DNA of 64,000 nucleotides from Thermoplasmataceae archaeon. GTDB lineage: Archaea > Thermoplasmatota > Thermoplasmata > Thermoplasmatales > Thermoplasmataceae. Shown one piece after another: positions 1 to 8,417 of the stretch. The notes beneath the pieces were generated by a model. The model ran no database searches, had not been told where the DNA came from, and saw only the letters and a program-made list of their open reading frames with translations. The DNA lies in NCBI GenBank assembly GCA_038729425.1, contig JAVYSB010000002.1:171052-235051 (forward strand), in the 5' to 3' direction. Both the position numbers and the translations under genes were made by a program. How positions within the stretch are numbered: the stretch's first letter is position 1; the number at the start of each line of letters is the position of its first letter.

Positions 1-451
1 TATGCGCCAGAGGCGCCAGATCTCCGCTGGCTCCTACGGAACCGTACCTGGGAACCTCCGGGGTTATACCTTTGTTTAGGAATGTCAGGGCAGCGCTGAT
101 AAGATCTGAAGACACGCCTGAGAAACCCTTGCAGAAGCTGTTTAGTCTTATGGCTATCATCGATCTCACGTACTCGTCTGGGAGCGGGGTACCAACTCCT
201 GATGAATGGGATCTAATGAGATTTTTCTGCAATTCTGAAATATCTGAACTGTTGATCTTTACGTTTAGAAGGCTGCCAAAGCCAGTATTGACTCCATAAA
301 TTGTGGAACCATCTTTCACTTTTTTTTCAAGTATGTCCCTGGATTTTTTAATTCTTGACAGGGCTTCCTTAGAAATAGAGACTTCAGCTTCCAGAACTGC
401 TATCCTGTATAGGTCGTCCACCGAGAGGTTTTCTCCATCCAGTACTATCAT
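1..451 (-). CDS. hutH: Histidine ammonia-lyase (5' part, runs off the window)
   Basis: First step of histidine breakdown: non-oxidative removal of ammonia to give urocanate. The 150 visible residues start at the ATG at 451 and carry the family pattern, including YGVNTGFG near residue 54 and GSVGASGDLAPLAH at the window edge. Ala-Ser-Gly at residues 141-143 is the tripeptide that cyclises into the MIO electrophile of this family. Histidine, phenylalanine and tyrosine ammonia-lyases share this region; histidine specificity is the usual archaeal assignment but the substrate-selective part lies outside the window. It is divergent from a GntR regulator, which could control it. Confidence 0.9.
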   Translation of the reverse strand, partial: MIVLDGENLSVDDLYRIAVLEAEVSISKEALSRIKKSRDILEKKVKDGSTIYGVNTGFGSLLNVKINSSDISELQKNLIRSHSSGVGTPLPDEYVRSMIAIRLNSFCKGFSGVSSDLISAALTFLNKGITPEVPRYGSVGASGDLAPLAH

Positions 452-568
452 ACATTTTCAGTATGTGTACAGAATCTAAATAGTTACTTGAGATTAGACC
501 AGAATCGGCCTTATAAGATAGGTTACGGAAAGATTAATCGATTATAGATCATATAGAATTAAAGACAT

Positions 569-961
569 ATGATTACAATCAGTGTAGACCATAATTCCAG
601 GGACCCTGCCTACAAACAGATATATGACCAGATCGTTTCCCACGTTTTCACAGGCAAGCTTCAAACTGGCGATGCAATCCCCCCCTCTCGTGAGATGGCA
701 AGTACCCTCGATGTGAACTTTCACACAGTGAATAAGGCATACCGACTTCTGAGAGACAATGGAGTGATATCGCTTTCCAGGAACAGAAGATACATAATTT
801 CCTCCGGGAACAGGGATGAGAACGCGGAGTCAAGCCTGAGAACCAGGCAACGTGAACTGATCAATGATGCTATTGCCAGAGGTTTTGGAGAAGACGATAT
901 CGTGGAAATAGTCAGAGAGATTCTAATGGAACGGTCTTTAAAGGAGAAGAAGAAAGATTAG
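569..961 (+). CDS. GntR-family (YtrA-like) transcriptional regulator
   Basis: 130-residue DNA-binding regulator. Residues 10-75 form a GntR winged helix-turn-helix (DPAYKQIYDQIVSHVFTGKL, then a helix-turn-helix around residues 43-66 and the wing). The remaining ~50 residues form a short helical tail, too small for a FadR or aminotransferase effector domain, which fits the YtrA subfamily. YtrA regulators usually sit beside ABC transporters; none is present here and the divergent neighbour is hutH. An AT-rich TATA-like stretch at about 541-547 lies ~26 nt before the ATG, so the message is probably leaderless. Target unknown. Confidence 0.85.
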   Translation: MITISVDHNSRDPAYKQIYDQIVSHVFTGKLQTGDAIPPSREMASTLDVNFHTVNKAYRLLRDNGVISLSRNRRYIISSGNRDENAESSLRTRQRELINDAIARGFGEDDIVEIVREILMERSLKEKKKD

Positions 962-1234
962 CCCCGAACGCTCTAGTAATTACGAATCATGCCTCGCTGC
1001 AAGTTGTGAGAATAATATTAATAAAGATAGTAGAGTCGCAAAATAGCTGGAAGACGATAAAAAACTGGGGTTTCCATGCAACTCTTGGGAAGTTCGCCCT
1101 TAAATCAATTCTAAGTTCGTTTCCATATCTTTGCCGCTTACACGGTCAGAATAAAAATTCCTTGAGTTATGTGAATTGAAATAAAGGCTAGGTCTTGAAA
1201 AGTGATAAAAGGCCGGAATAATCGCTGAGGGAAT

Positions 1235-1308
1235 GCAGGTGCCGGGATTTGGACCCGGGTCGAAAGCTTGGAAGGCTCTCGTGCTAGACCAGTCTACACT
1301 ACACCTGC
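1235..1308 (-). tRNA. tRNA-Gly (anticodon TCC)
   Basis: 74-nt cloverleaf on the minus strand. The seven-pair acceptor is GCAGGTG with CACCTGC; the anticodon stem AGAGC/GCTTT holds the loop CTTCCAA, giving anticodon TCC; the T arm is CCGGG-TCCAAAT-CCCGG. CCA is not encoded (the sequence after the acceptor is ATTC). No intron is seen. Confidence 0.95.
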
Positions 1309-1370
1309 TAAAGCCCAACCTGATTATTTCTGTAATTAAATAAGTTTGCAGCATTTTGATAATTGGCACA

Positions 1371-2024
1371 TTATGATATGCGCGTCAGAATAAAATTTTC
1401 AGTGATGGATCTCCCGGAAGCATTAGCTGTCAGTGTGACAGTGACCGAGCTGCCGAACGGCGGTAATGTCACGTTGAAATACTCGTAATGGCTTGAGCTG
1501 CTGTAACTACTGTTAATTAATGCCGATGAACTTAAAGAAATGTTTGTAATTGGAGAAATGTAGTTAACATAGACTCTGAAAGAAAAATCGCTCTGAGCTG
1601 GACTCAACTGATACTGACCATTAGAAGAAGGAGGCGAGACCCATTGGCCATTATTCTGATACTGTAGTCCAGAAACCTGAATGTTTGAAACCGTTGTAAT
1701 AGGGGGATTTATAAATATAGTCCAGAATATGATAATGGTTAGCAGGAATTCCCCGCCGACTAGGATCCAGTGCCATGTTCTTTTCGGAAGGGTCAATTTC
1801 AGTGCATTAAGGATCTGCTTCAAGAAAACAAGGAAAACTATGATAAGCAGTATATCCAGATACCCGTATCCGAGAATGTAGATATATCCAGAAAACAGCC
1901 CTATTATGGCACCTATCATAAAGGTTATGACGAGAGTCTTGGCCCTTTCCTTTTCACCCTCCAGATATTCTCGCTCATCAAATTCTGGTTCTTCAAAAAT
2001 AGGTTCTGCTTTCTGTTTCGCCAT
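1371..2024 (-). CDS. Membrane-anchored protein with extracytoplasmic beta-rich domain, function unknown
   Basis: 217 residues. An acidic cytoplasmic N-terminus (residues 1-28, EPEFDEREYLEGEKE) is followed by three hydrophobic segments at about 29-50, 52-70 and 86-108. A C-terminal domain of ~110 residues, rich in Ser, Asn, Tyr and Thr with several Asn-X-Ser/Thr sequons (NIS, NSS, NVT, NAS), probably faces the acidic exterior and is glycosylated. The alternating beta-strand pattern resembles Ig-like surface modules, but no named family was recognised. It lies 10 nt downstream of tpiA on the same strand and may be co-transcribed. Confidence 0.6.
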   Translation of the reverse strand: MAKQKAEPIFEEPEFDEREYLEGEKERAKTLVITFMIGAIIGLFSGYIYILGYGYLDILLIIVFLVFLKQILNALKLTLPKRTWHWILVGGEFLLTIIIFWTIFINPPITTVSNIQVSGLQYQNNGQWVSPPSSNGQYQLSPAQSDFSFRVYVNYISPITNISLSSSALINSSYSSSSHYEYFNVTLPPFGSSVTVTLTANASGRSITENFILTRIS

Positions 2025-2034
2025 GAGTATTGCC

Positions 2035-2715
2035 CTATGGAACAGTCATTAATGAATTTAACGCGAAAGAGGGATTGTTTGCCTTGACAACACCTGACGC
2101 AACAAGTATACCACGGGCTCCGAGTGAATATGACTCTTCCACATCTCGAGCATTCTTGATGCCGGCGCCAACCACAAGGGGGACATCGTTTGCATTACAT
2201 ATTCTGGCCGCTTTCTCGATTACTTCCGGACGGGCGGATGATACTGAGATTTCACCACCTATAAGCTCAGGAGGCTCATATGCTATATATGCTGGATGTA
2301 GATCAACATACTCTTCAACCTCTCTGAGGGATTCAAGGCAGAGCACTATATCGAAATCTATTTTATTAGATCTTTTCACGGTTTCAACAATGTTTTCCCT
2401 GGATTGCCTGTTCTCAGAATGATTAAGGAGAGATGTACTTATTCCCATGACCATAAGGCTTTCCATGGATATTTTTCCTGTATATGCCCCATAACTTACA
2501 GGGTCAACGTGTTGGGCCATGAATGATACGGCGTTCTTTACTTCAGAACAAATGTGCAGATCCACTGTACTGAGTGCAATCCGCAGGTTCCTTTTCATCT
2601 TACTGTTCAAGTTTGAGAATTCTCTGGCCATTCTCTCTGCATTCTTACCCGTGGATTCTGAATAGTGTTTGAGGTTAATCATATATAAAAATTCTGACAT
2701 GGCACTGGATTTCAT
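2035..2715 (-). CDS. tpiA: Triosephosphate isomerase
   Basis: Interconverts dihydroxyacetone phosphate and glyceraldehyde 3-phosphate. Archaeal short form. Recognisable elements are the Asn-Leu-Lys substrate-binding triplet (MINLKHYSES), the HVDPVSYGAYTG segment, the catalytic histidine strand (SLLNHSENR), the catalytic Glu in IAYEPPELIGG, and the phosphate-gripping glycine loop (VVGAGIKNARDV). Three N-terminal Met codons are possible; the second (2700) sits ~26 nt after an AT-rich TATA-like stretch and may be the true leaderless start. The membrane-protein gene follows 10 nt downstream. Confidence 0.92.
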   Translation of the reverse strand: MKSSAMSEFLYMINLKHYSESTGKNAERMAREFSNLNSKMKRNLRIALSTVDLHICSEVKNAVSFMAQHVDPVSYGAYTGKISMESLMVMGISTSLLNHSENRQSRENIVETVKRSNKIDFDIVLCLESLREVEEYVDLHPAYIAYEPPELIGGEISVSSARPEVIEKAARICNANDVPLVVGAGIKNARDVEESYSLGARGILVASGVVKANNPSFALNSLMTVP

Positions 2716-2793
2716 GAGTTTATTATTATTTTCCTAATTTCATTATTCATTGATTCTATTATCTACGAATATGGGGAAACCGTTCAGAGATAC

Positions 2794-3498
2794 TCAGTAC
2801 CCGTGCCATGGGCCCTCGAGAGCCTGCTTTAAGCGCAAGATTTCATCCTCGTATTCCTTTGTTCCTTTGGCGTATCTCTTAACCGGCATCCGTTCGGTCT
2901 TCCCGGTTTTAAGAGACACCGGTTTTGACATAAGTTCCCTTATCAGGTTCGGGTTTCCACTCGGAATGTTTGGCAGGCGATTTTTCGGTTTCACTTCTCT
3001 AACAGTCTCGGGCTTGGTTGTTTCACTCACCGCCCCGCTGATCTTCGGGATTTCTAAAATAGGGTCTTCTGCCCTGATTTCCTCAGGTGCAGGTCGGGGA
3101 TCCTGCACATGATGCTTTACAACAGACCCCCTTTCCTTGGCAGAATCTGCATCATTTTCCTGCAGAATCGGTACATACTGGTCTTTGGGATGCCAGATAT
3201 GGTTCCGGCCGACGGCATCCTTCTTGTAGCTGGTCAAGGAGTCCTCTATACCAACTATCGAAACAACGTCTCTGCTCTCGCCAAGGATCTTGTTTATCTG
3301 TTCGGCAAGCTTTTCCACAAATTCTTTGAGCTTGGGAACCTCAAGGGCTTCACGCAGAACCCGCTGAATCGCTTCCTTATCAGTTTCACCGGGCCATTTG
3401 AGCAATTCAAGGACCAGGTAATCGTCTCCATCAAGAACCATGCTGTTATACGGTTCTTCTTCCTTTGTTTCCCTGACTGTCCTTTTCCTTGCCGGCAT
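2794..3498 (-). CDS. Putative RHH-like partner of the actin-like ATPase, unknown function
   Basis: 234 residues, not matched to a named family. Residues ~17-52 (YNSMVLDGDDYLVLELLKWP and the following amphipathic helix EAIQRVLREAL) have the strand-helix-helix spacing of ribbon-helix-helix DNA-binding proteins. Residues 52-72 continue as a charged, possibly coiled-coil helix. The middle (~75-200) is Pro/Glu/Lys-rich and looks disordered; a short helix (EYEDEILRLKQALEG) closes the protein. It lies 60 nt downstream of the actin-like ATPase on the same strand, preceded by a GAGGT ribosome binding site. RHH proteins are the usual adaptors (ParR) of actin-type plasmid segregation, so an adaptor role is inferred from fold pattern and position only. 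Confidence 0.5.
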   Translation of the reverse strand: MPARKRTVRETKEEEPYNSMVLDGDDYLVLELLKWPGETDKEAIQRVLREALEVPKLKEFVEKLAEQINKILGESRDVVSIVGIEDSLTSYKKDAVGRNHIWHPKDQYVPILQENDADSAKERGSVVKHHVQDPRPAPEEIRAEDPILEIPKISGAVSETTKPETVREVKPKNRLPNIPSGNPNLIRELMSKPVSLKTGKTERMPVKRYAKGTKEYEDEILRLKQALEGPWHGY

Positions 3499-3558
3499 AT
3501 TATAGATACCTCTTTAATAGGGCGCGAAATAATATCTAATAAAAAAGGAAAAATTGGT

Positions 3559-4536
3559 TTATTTCGTTCGCTCTGCAGCGTCCTTGTAACCAAGGCAGTT
3601 AGCAAACTGCAAGTCTTCTGGAGCTGCAGTCACCAGTGCACCCGGTGCCAGAACATCTAGGGTATGGCCTATTAGAGCTGCGCCACCCCCTACTGGTATT
3701 AGTGCAGTGACCCTGTCAAGTTCTCCCCTAAGATTTGCCCTGAGATTATCAAGTATCCTGTCTGAGAGCTCCTTGAGTATCGGCGCACCAACTTCTGCAC
3801 CTCCAACTTGCCTCTGTTTGAACATAACAGGCGAGGTGAGTGCCTGCCTAGCTACGTCCGTCGGGACTACGAAACCTGTTTGCCTGGCAATGAGCTTTGC
3901 AATACTTGAAACCGCATCGCCTATACCCGCTTCAATGGAGAAAGACATCTCCACAACGGGCTCCATGTTCATAAGGTTAATAGTGAGGACATCTGTAGTC
4001 CTTGATCCAATATCCACCACCAGTCCGTATCCAGGCTGGCTCTTGACCAAACCCTTTTCTACGAGGTATAATGCAGCCCCCACTCCCTGAGGTCTCATCA
4101 CAAGCTTCTCAATATGGACTTGTCTTGACTTTCCATCGTTTGCTTTTATGGTTATGGTCTTTCCTTCAAGAGACTCCCTGGCGGCTGCTACTTCCTGGTC
4201 AAATGTACCCAGCGGTGTTCCGCTTCCAAGCACCACGCTTGTCTGGGCGCCACCATCTCCTGCGCCACTGAGCCACAGGGCCGCCCCTAGCAAAGGCAAT
4301 GAATCTGCACTGGAAAGCCTCCCATCTCCGAGAGGTTCCCTCACGCCTGCCCCAGTAGCGTTCTCTCCAAATATAAAAGGCTCATCGTCATTCATTGCAA
4401 GCGAGAGTATGGAACCACCGAATCCCCACTGTTTGGCATCATATCTGGCCCATCTCGATGGGAATTTCTCTCTGCGACCATCCACACCAACTACCTTTGT
4501 ATCTCCGTATCCCAAATCTACTCCAACTGTGACCAT
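3559..4536 (-). CDS. Actin-like ATPase of the Thermoplasma Ta0583 family
   Basis: 325 residues, the same length class as Ta0583, a crystallised archaeal actin homologue related to ParM/MreB. All nucleotide elements are present: phosphate-1 loop DLGYGDTK (7-14), phosphate-2 loop VVDIGSRTTDV (173-183) and adenosine motif PVGGGAALIG (281-290). Other blocks shared with Ta0583 as I recall it include MRPQGVGAALYL, TTDVLTINLMNMEPVVE and PEDLQFANCLGYKDAAER. Expected to bind ATP and possibly polymerise; the in vivo role of this family is unsettled (DNA segregation or shape). The start is preceded by a GAGGAAGAAAGG ribosome binding site. The putative RHH partner follows downstream. Confidence 0.92.
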   Translation of the reverse strand: MVTVGVDLGYGDTKVVGVDGRREKFPSRWARYDAKQWGFGGSILSLAMNDDEPFIFGENATGAGVREPLGDGRLSSADSLPLLGAALWLSGAGDGGAQTSVVLGSGTPLGTFDQEVAAARESLEGKTITIKANDGKSRQVHIEKLVMRPQGVGAALYLVEKGLVKSQPGYGLVVDIGSRTTDVLTINLMNMEPVVEMSFSIEAGIGDAVSSIAKLIARQTGFVVPTDVARQALTSPVMFKQRQVGGAEVGAPILKELSDRILDNLRANLRGELDRVTALIPVGGGAALIGHTLDVLAPGALVTAAPEDLQFANCLGYKDAAERTK

Positions 4537-4995
4537 ACCTTTCTTCCTCTTATATGCGACCTCGATCAGTTTTCCCTGGCATGTTGCACGGTGGCGTAAG
4601 TGTAGGATGCAAGCACTTTTCGGTTTTTAAAGAATCAATGTTCACGGATATCACCCTCACTGCGCTCTCTGGTTATTAATGTACACTATCGCCTCAATAG
4701 ATATTCTACTGATTCGATGCCAGTCGCACATGTTGCATCTATTAGCTACATAAATATAAATCTTTTTCCTAAACGCATGAGTTCTGCATGGGTTAAATTA
4801 AATAGATATCCTTGAAAATAGCCATTCTGACGAAAATCGAAAAATTTCGCTTTGGACTGTGCAGCGAAATTTTTGTATGTGATAAAATGATGGACTTATT
4901 TACATACACAGGCACTCACTTCATTGACTATTAAGAAAACACCAGAAATAAAATGAGATTTCGCCAATTTGATCTGGTGAATGAAAAGGTCTTCA
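4537..4995. other. Intergenic region upstream of the actin-like gene
   Basis: 459 bases with no supported gene. It holds the actin gene leader, a TTTAAAAA promoter-like stretch on the minus strand near 4622-4630, three loosely similar TGTTGCA/TGCTTGCA words (4583-4589; 4607-4616 reversed; 4732-4739), and a perfect 12-bp inverted repeat listed separately. It is the natural place to look for a centromere-like site if the actin pair segregates DNA. Confidence 0.5.
4840..4874. repeat. Perfect 12-bp inverted repeat, possible hairpin or terminator
   Basis: Arms AAAAATTTCGCT (4840-4851) and AGCGAAATTTTT (4863-4874) are exact reverse complements separated by 11 nt. Read on the minus strand it follows the stop codon of the secreted-protein gene by ~120 nt and ends in a T-rich run, so it could be a terminator for that gene; being symmetric it could also be a protein-binding site ahead of the actin gene. 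Confidence 0.6.
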
Positions 4996-5544
4996 TTATG
5001 CTGGAATCCTCATCAGAGTAAAGCCTATTCCGCTGGCTCCGGAGGAACTTTCCACGAGAATCTCAACAACGTATGGATAAAATGTATCCGTAATGGGATC
5101 AGATGCGTTCATCTTGCTGAATTGCGTGTAGTTCACGTAAAGCGTCAGATTAAAAGTGGTGTTCTTATACGGGGTCAGCTGCTCTTTGAGATAATTGTAT
5201 GGATACAGGGTGCTATTAAAATGTGTTAGGTTTGGCAGTGAGTAAAGTTTCACTTGAGACTTGCTCTGTAATGATGTAATATTCACGGGGGAAAGATCGT
5301 ACACATAAATGGTGGATTCATTCGATGTAACGCTCAGGCTTACGCTGAACGATTTGCTTGTCGAATTTATAAATATCTGGGAATTGTTAGCCGGCGAATA
5401 CACTGTCAGTGACGAAGACGATCCCTTCAATGATGTGTTTGCCATGGAGGATCCTGCGCTGTTAATAGTTTCCACTGTTATTGCACTGAACACGACAAGC
5501 ATAACAACGGAAACTACTATTATTGTTTTTGAAGACAGTGGCAT
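4996..5544 (-). CDS. Secreted or membrane-anchored, sequon-rich surface protein, unknown function
   Basis: 182 residues. One hydrophobic N-terminal segment (residues ~7-24, IIVVSVVMLVVFSAITV) acts as signal peptide or anchor. The rest is Ser/Thr/Asn/Tyr-rich with about ten Asn-X-Ser/Thr sequons (NTS, NST, NES, NIT, NLT, NTT, NYT, NAS among them), typical of heavily glycosylated outer proteins of thermoacidophilic archaea without a cell wall. No enzymatic motif is visible. The composition resembles the C-terminal domain of the protein at 1371-2024. No family recognised. It faces away from the divergent exporter gene at 5640. Confidence 0.6.
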   Translation of the reverse strand: MPLSSKTIIVVSVVMLVVFSAITVETINSAGSSMANTSLKGSSSSLTVYSPANNSQIFINSTSKSFSVSLSVTSNESTIYVYDLSPVNITSLQSKSQVKLYSLPNLTHFNSTLYPYNYLKEQLTPYKNTTFNLTLYVNYTQFSKMNASDPITDTFYPYVVEILVESSSGASGIGFTLMRIPA

Positions 5545-5605
5545 ATGGTGCCGGCAATCCTTAGACCATATAAGAACTTTACTAGTTATTTGTTAAGTGA
5601 TTAAG

Positions 5606-5612
5606 TATTTAT
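5606..5612 (+). promoter_or_regulatory. TATA-like box of the MFS exporter gene
   Basis: TATTTAT lies 27-34 nt before the ATG at 5640, in the window expected for an archaeal TATA box serving a leaderless transcript. No obvious MarR palindrome was picked out around it. Confidence 0.4.
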
Positions 5613-5639
5613 TCATGATAACTATTCCTCCAAGATTAT

Positions 5640-7424
5640 ATGGTCCAATACAAGTGGGTTGCACTGTCGAATACAACGATAGGGGTACTGATGTCTTCCA
5701 TTAACGGGACAATTATGATGATATCCCTCCCAGCCATATTCAACGGTATTCAGATTGATCCTTTCCAGGCAAGCTCGTTTGTCTATCTTCTCTGGATACT
5801 CATGGGCTACATGATCGTAACAGCAGTCATGCTCGTGACGGTAGGCAGGCTCTCTGATATATTTGGGAGAGTGAGACTTTTCAACCTTGGGTTCCTTATA
5901 TTTACGGTTGGGTCAATACTTCTCTCTGTGACACCAAGCAAAGGAGCACTTGGCGCACAGGAGATAATCATGTTCCGGATTGTCCAGGCAATAGGCGCCT
6001 CATTCTTGTTTGCAAATTCGGCGGCTATAATTACTGACAGCTTTGGCCCGGAAGAAAGAGGAAAGGCAATGGGCATTAATCAGGTCGCTGGCCTGGCAGG
6101 TTCCCTGATTGGACTGATTCTTGGGGGAATACTGGCTGCCATAAACTGGAGATACGTATTCCTGGTAAGCGTACCTGTCGGGCTTCTTGGCACAATTTGG
6201 TCATATGCTAAACTCAAGGACCATTCTGTCAGGCACAAGGATCAGAAGGTAGATGTGTTAGGTAACCTGTCCTTTGCAGCTGGGCTAACCCTTATTCTTA
6301 TAGGCATAACCTACGGTTTAATGCCGTATGGATCCTCCAGCATGGGCTGGGGTAATCCATGGGTAATAATATCAATGATTGCTGGAATGATCATGCTGAT
6401 GGCTTTCGTGTTCATTGAAAGGTCCGTAGACCAGCCTATGTTCAACATGTCCCTGTTCAGGAATAAGGCATTTTCCACGGGTAGCTTCGCTGGAATGCTG
6501 CAGTCAATGGGAATGGGAGGGGCAATGTTCATGATCATAATTTTGCTCCAGGGTGTCTGGTTGCCACTACACGGGTACTCGTATACAAGTGTTCCATTCT
6601 GGGCAGGGGTTTACACAATTCCTATGATGTTGGGGTTTGTTGTCTTTGGGCCGATAAGCGGCGCAATTTCTGATAGAACCGGGGCAAGGGTCATTTCTAC
6701 TGTGGGCATGGTAGTAGCCGCGGTCTCCTTTGTACTGCTTTCCACACTCAACTTTAACTTTACCTATACAGGTTTTGCCCTCATGCTTTTCATGATGGGT
6801 TCTGGAATGGGCCTTTTTGCTGCTCCAAACGTAACAGCAATAATGAATTCTGTGCCTCCACAACTAAGAGGAGTTGCATCTGGAATGAGGGCAACTCTGC
6901 AGAACACAGGGCAGACAGCCAGTATGGGTATATTCTTCACAATCGTTCTCGTAACACTGACGACAAAACTTCCAGGAGCGTTCTCCGTGGCCCTTGGCCA
7001 AGCCGGAACACCCGAGCTTATACCGTTCTTCAATCAGATTCCTCCGACCTCTGCACTGTTCTCAGCATTTCTGGGATACAACCCTGTGCAGACCATTCTC
7101 AGCTTATTCCCCGCAGGCTTCACGTCTTCCCTATTCTCCAGCGGAACGCTGGCTATACTTGAGGGAACCACGTGGTTTCCGATGGCTCTTGAAGGTGCAT
7201 TTATGGGATCCCTGAGAATGTCATTCTATCTCGGGGCTATAATTTTTGCTGTTGCTGCATTCCTCTCCGCGATCAGGGGAAAACGGTACATATTTTCGGA
7301 ACCGTTAAAAATGACGGAAGTTTCTAAACCAACAGACGAAAGTGCAAAAACCCTTGGACCTCTGGTCGAGAGACAGATAGAAGCAAAGATTCCTGATTCG
7401 CAAGGAAGCAGGGGAGTAAAGTGA
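5640..7424 (+). CDS. MFS multidrug exporter, DHA2 (EmrB/QacA) family
   Basis: 594-residue membrane antiporter with about 14 hydrophobic segments, the DHA2 layout. The motif-A loop between TM2 and TM3 reads [13 protein letters not shown]; the arginine-bearing [15 protein letters not shown] segment and the motif-C-like GxxxGPxxGG region ([15 protein letters not shown]) follow. The C-terminal ~40 residues are a hydrophilic cytoplasmic tail. Substrates are probably hydrophobic drugs or toxic organic acids, expelled with proton gain. The MarR regulator immediately downstream (TGATG junction) very likely controls this operon. Leaderless start inferred. Confidence 0.92.
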   Translation: MVQYKWVALSNTTIGVLMSSINGTIMMISLPAIFNGIQIDPFQASSFVYLLWILMGYMIVTAVMLVTVGRLSDIFGRVRLFNLGFLIFTVGSILLSVTPSKGALGAQEIIMFRIVQAIGASFLFANSAAIITDSFGPEERGKAMGINQVAGLAGSLIGLILGGILAAINWRYVFLVSVPVGLLGTIWSYAKLKDHSVRHKDQKVDVLGNLSFAAGLTLILIGITYGLMPYGSSSMGWGNPWVIISMIAGMIMLMAFVFIERSVDQPMFNMSLFRNKAFSTGSFAGMLQSMGMGGAMFMIIILLQGVWLPLHGYSYTSVPFWAGVYTIPMMLGFVVFGPISGAISDRTGARVISTVGMVVAAVSFVLLSTLNFNFTYTGFALMLFMMGSGMGLFAAPNVTAIMNSVPPQLRGVASGMRATLQNTGQTASMGIFFTIVLVTLTTKLPGAFSVALGQAGTPELIPFFNQIPPTSALFSAFLGYNPVQTILSLFPAGFTSSLFSSGTLAILEGTTWFPMALEGAFMGSLRMSFYLGAIIFAVAAFLSAIRGKRYIFSEPLKMTEVSKPTDESAKTLGPLVERQIEAKIPDSQGSRGVK

Positions 7425-7906
7425 TGGATCAAAAGGACGAATTCAGGGAGACTGTAGAAAGTGGTGACGCACCGCCAGTTCAGGACGACCTGTGGAAGGT
7501 CTTTTCAAGCGTGGCAAGAAATGGTAGGAGGATCTTCAGTCAGGAACTGGAGAAGATGGACATGAAGGTCATGGAGATGCGGGTGCTTCATTACCTTCAC
7601 AAAGAGGGTCCAAGCACCATGACCTCTCTGTCTGCTGATCTTGACGTAACCGGACCTTGGATTACGGGGCTAGTTGATGAACTTGAGAAAAGGAATTTCG
7701 TTACAAAGGAACGGAGCAGTAAAGATCGCAGGGTTGTTAACGTGGCGCTGACAGAAGAGGGTGAAGCCGCAGTTCATAAAGGGTACATGGTATACACGGA
7801 AATACAGAACATGTTATTCGATGAACTCAGTCCAGAAGAGTTCAGGCAGTTTGTCTCAATAATGAAGAAACTTGAGAATTACCTGAATAAGAGTTTAAGA
7901 AAATGA
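7424..7906 (+). CDS. MarR-family transcriptional regulator
   Basis: 160 residues; winged helix-turn-helix at about residues 45-120 (MRVLHYLHKEGPSTMTSLSA, recognition helix around PWITGLVDELEKR, wing KERSSKDRRVVNVALTEEG with the conserved D-R-R). Flanking helices would form the dimer interface. The ATG at 7424 shares its A with the exporter's TGA stop; an in-frame GTG one codon upstream is the alternative. MarR proteins commonly repress an adjacent efflux pump and release DNA on binding phenolic or other small ligands, so autoregulation of the exporter operon is the likely job. Confidence 0.93.
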   Translation: MDQKDEFRETVESGDAPPVQDDLWKVFSSVARNGRRIFSQELEKMDMKVMEMRVLHYLHKEGPSTMTSLSADLDVTGPWITGLVDELEKRNFVTKERSSKDRRVVNVALTEEGEAAVHKGYMVYTEIQNMLFDELSPEEFRQFVSIMKKLENYLNKSLRK

Positions 7907-7975
7907 GTTATTTCAGGGCTGAAAAGATGGCTCTTTCATAACCCTGCAATATTCTCGGCAAGAAGACTAAATTTT

Positions 7976-8000
7976 AAGGTTCATTGGGTTCATGAACCTT
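7976..8000. terminator. Inverted repeat between convergent genes, possible terminator
   Basis: Arms AAGGTTCAT (7976-7984) and ATGAACCTT (7992-8000) are exact complements around a 7-nt loop, followed by ATAACTTTTCTATT. It lies between the MarR gene and the minus-strand VapC-like remnant, a position consistent with a transcription stop in either direction. Confidence 0.4.
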
Positions 8001-8022
8001 ATAACTTTTCTATTATCCAGAC

Positions 8023-8412
8023 TTAATTCTTGACCCAATATTCGCTATTTTTTTCCTTTCTGCGAATTTGGGGGTAAAAAGTTACAAAGTCATCAGTCTC
8101 TTGTGTCAAGCTAGCGAAAATGTGCAATACCTCTAAAGTATTCATTCTTATCTTAACAGCGATTTCACTGGAATTGCTGATAACTTTATACTTGTCTACT
8201 TCCGGGACTTTAATATTAATTTCAGGTGAATAGTCTACAAAAGTTTCTATTTCATCCAGGCATAGACTTGTTGTCCCAGAAAGAACGGATTTTAACCCCA
8301 AAGCAGCCACTGCTGATGTGACCATTTTACCATCACGGTCTAGGTTTTTCAGTGCCTCATGCGTGATTAGTGTCTCTGCTGTTAAGAAATTGAATTATGA
8401 GGTTGGTATCAT
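8023..8412 (-). pseudogene. Decayed VapC-like PIN-domain toxin
   Basis: From an ATG at 8412 the frame reads five codons and meets TAA, then continues open for 124 codons to 8023. The open part resembles archaeal PIN toxins: an N-terminal NFLTAETLITHEALKNL, a VTSAVAALGLKSVLSGT helix, a CLDEIETFVDY segment, and a DVLH/DFVTF-type end (LEVLHIFASLTQETDDFVTF). The N-terminal metal-binding Asp expected after the first strand is missing where the stop codon falls. Translation could restart at the Met at 8325 but would lack the active-site strand. The antitoxin-like remnant lies just upstream in VapB-VapC order. The PIN assignment is by pattern only. Confidence 0.4.
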
Positions 8413-8417
8413 TGGAA

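Noticed and set aside
4583-4739. TGTTGCA-like words as a centromere iteron array
   Set aside because: Only three degenerate copies with irregular spacing; not enough to call an array, mentioned only as context.
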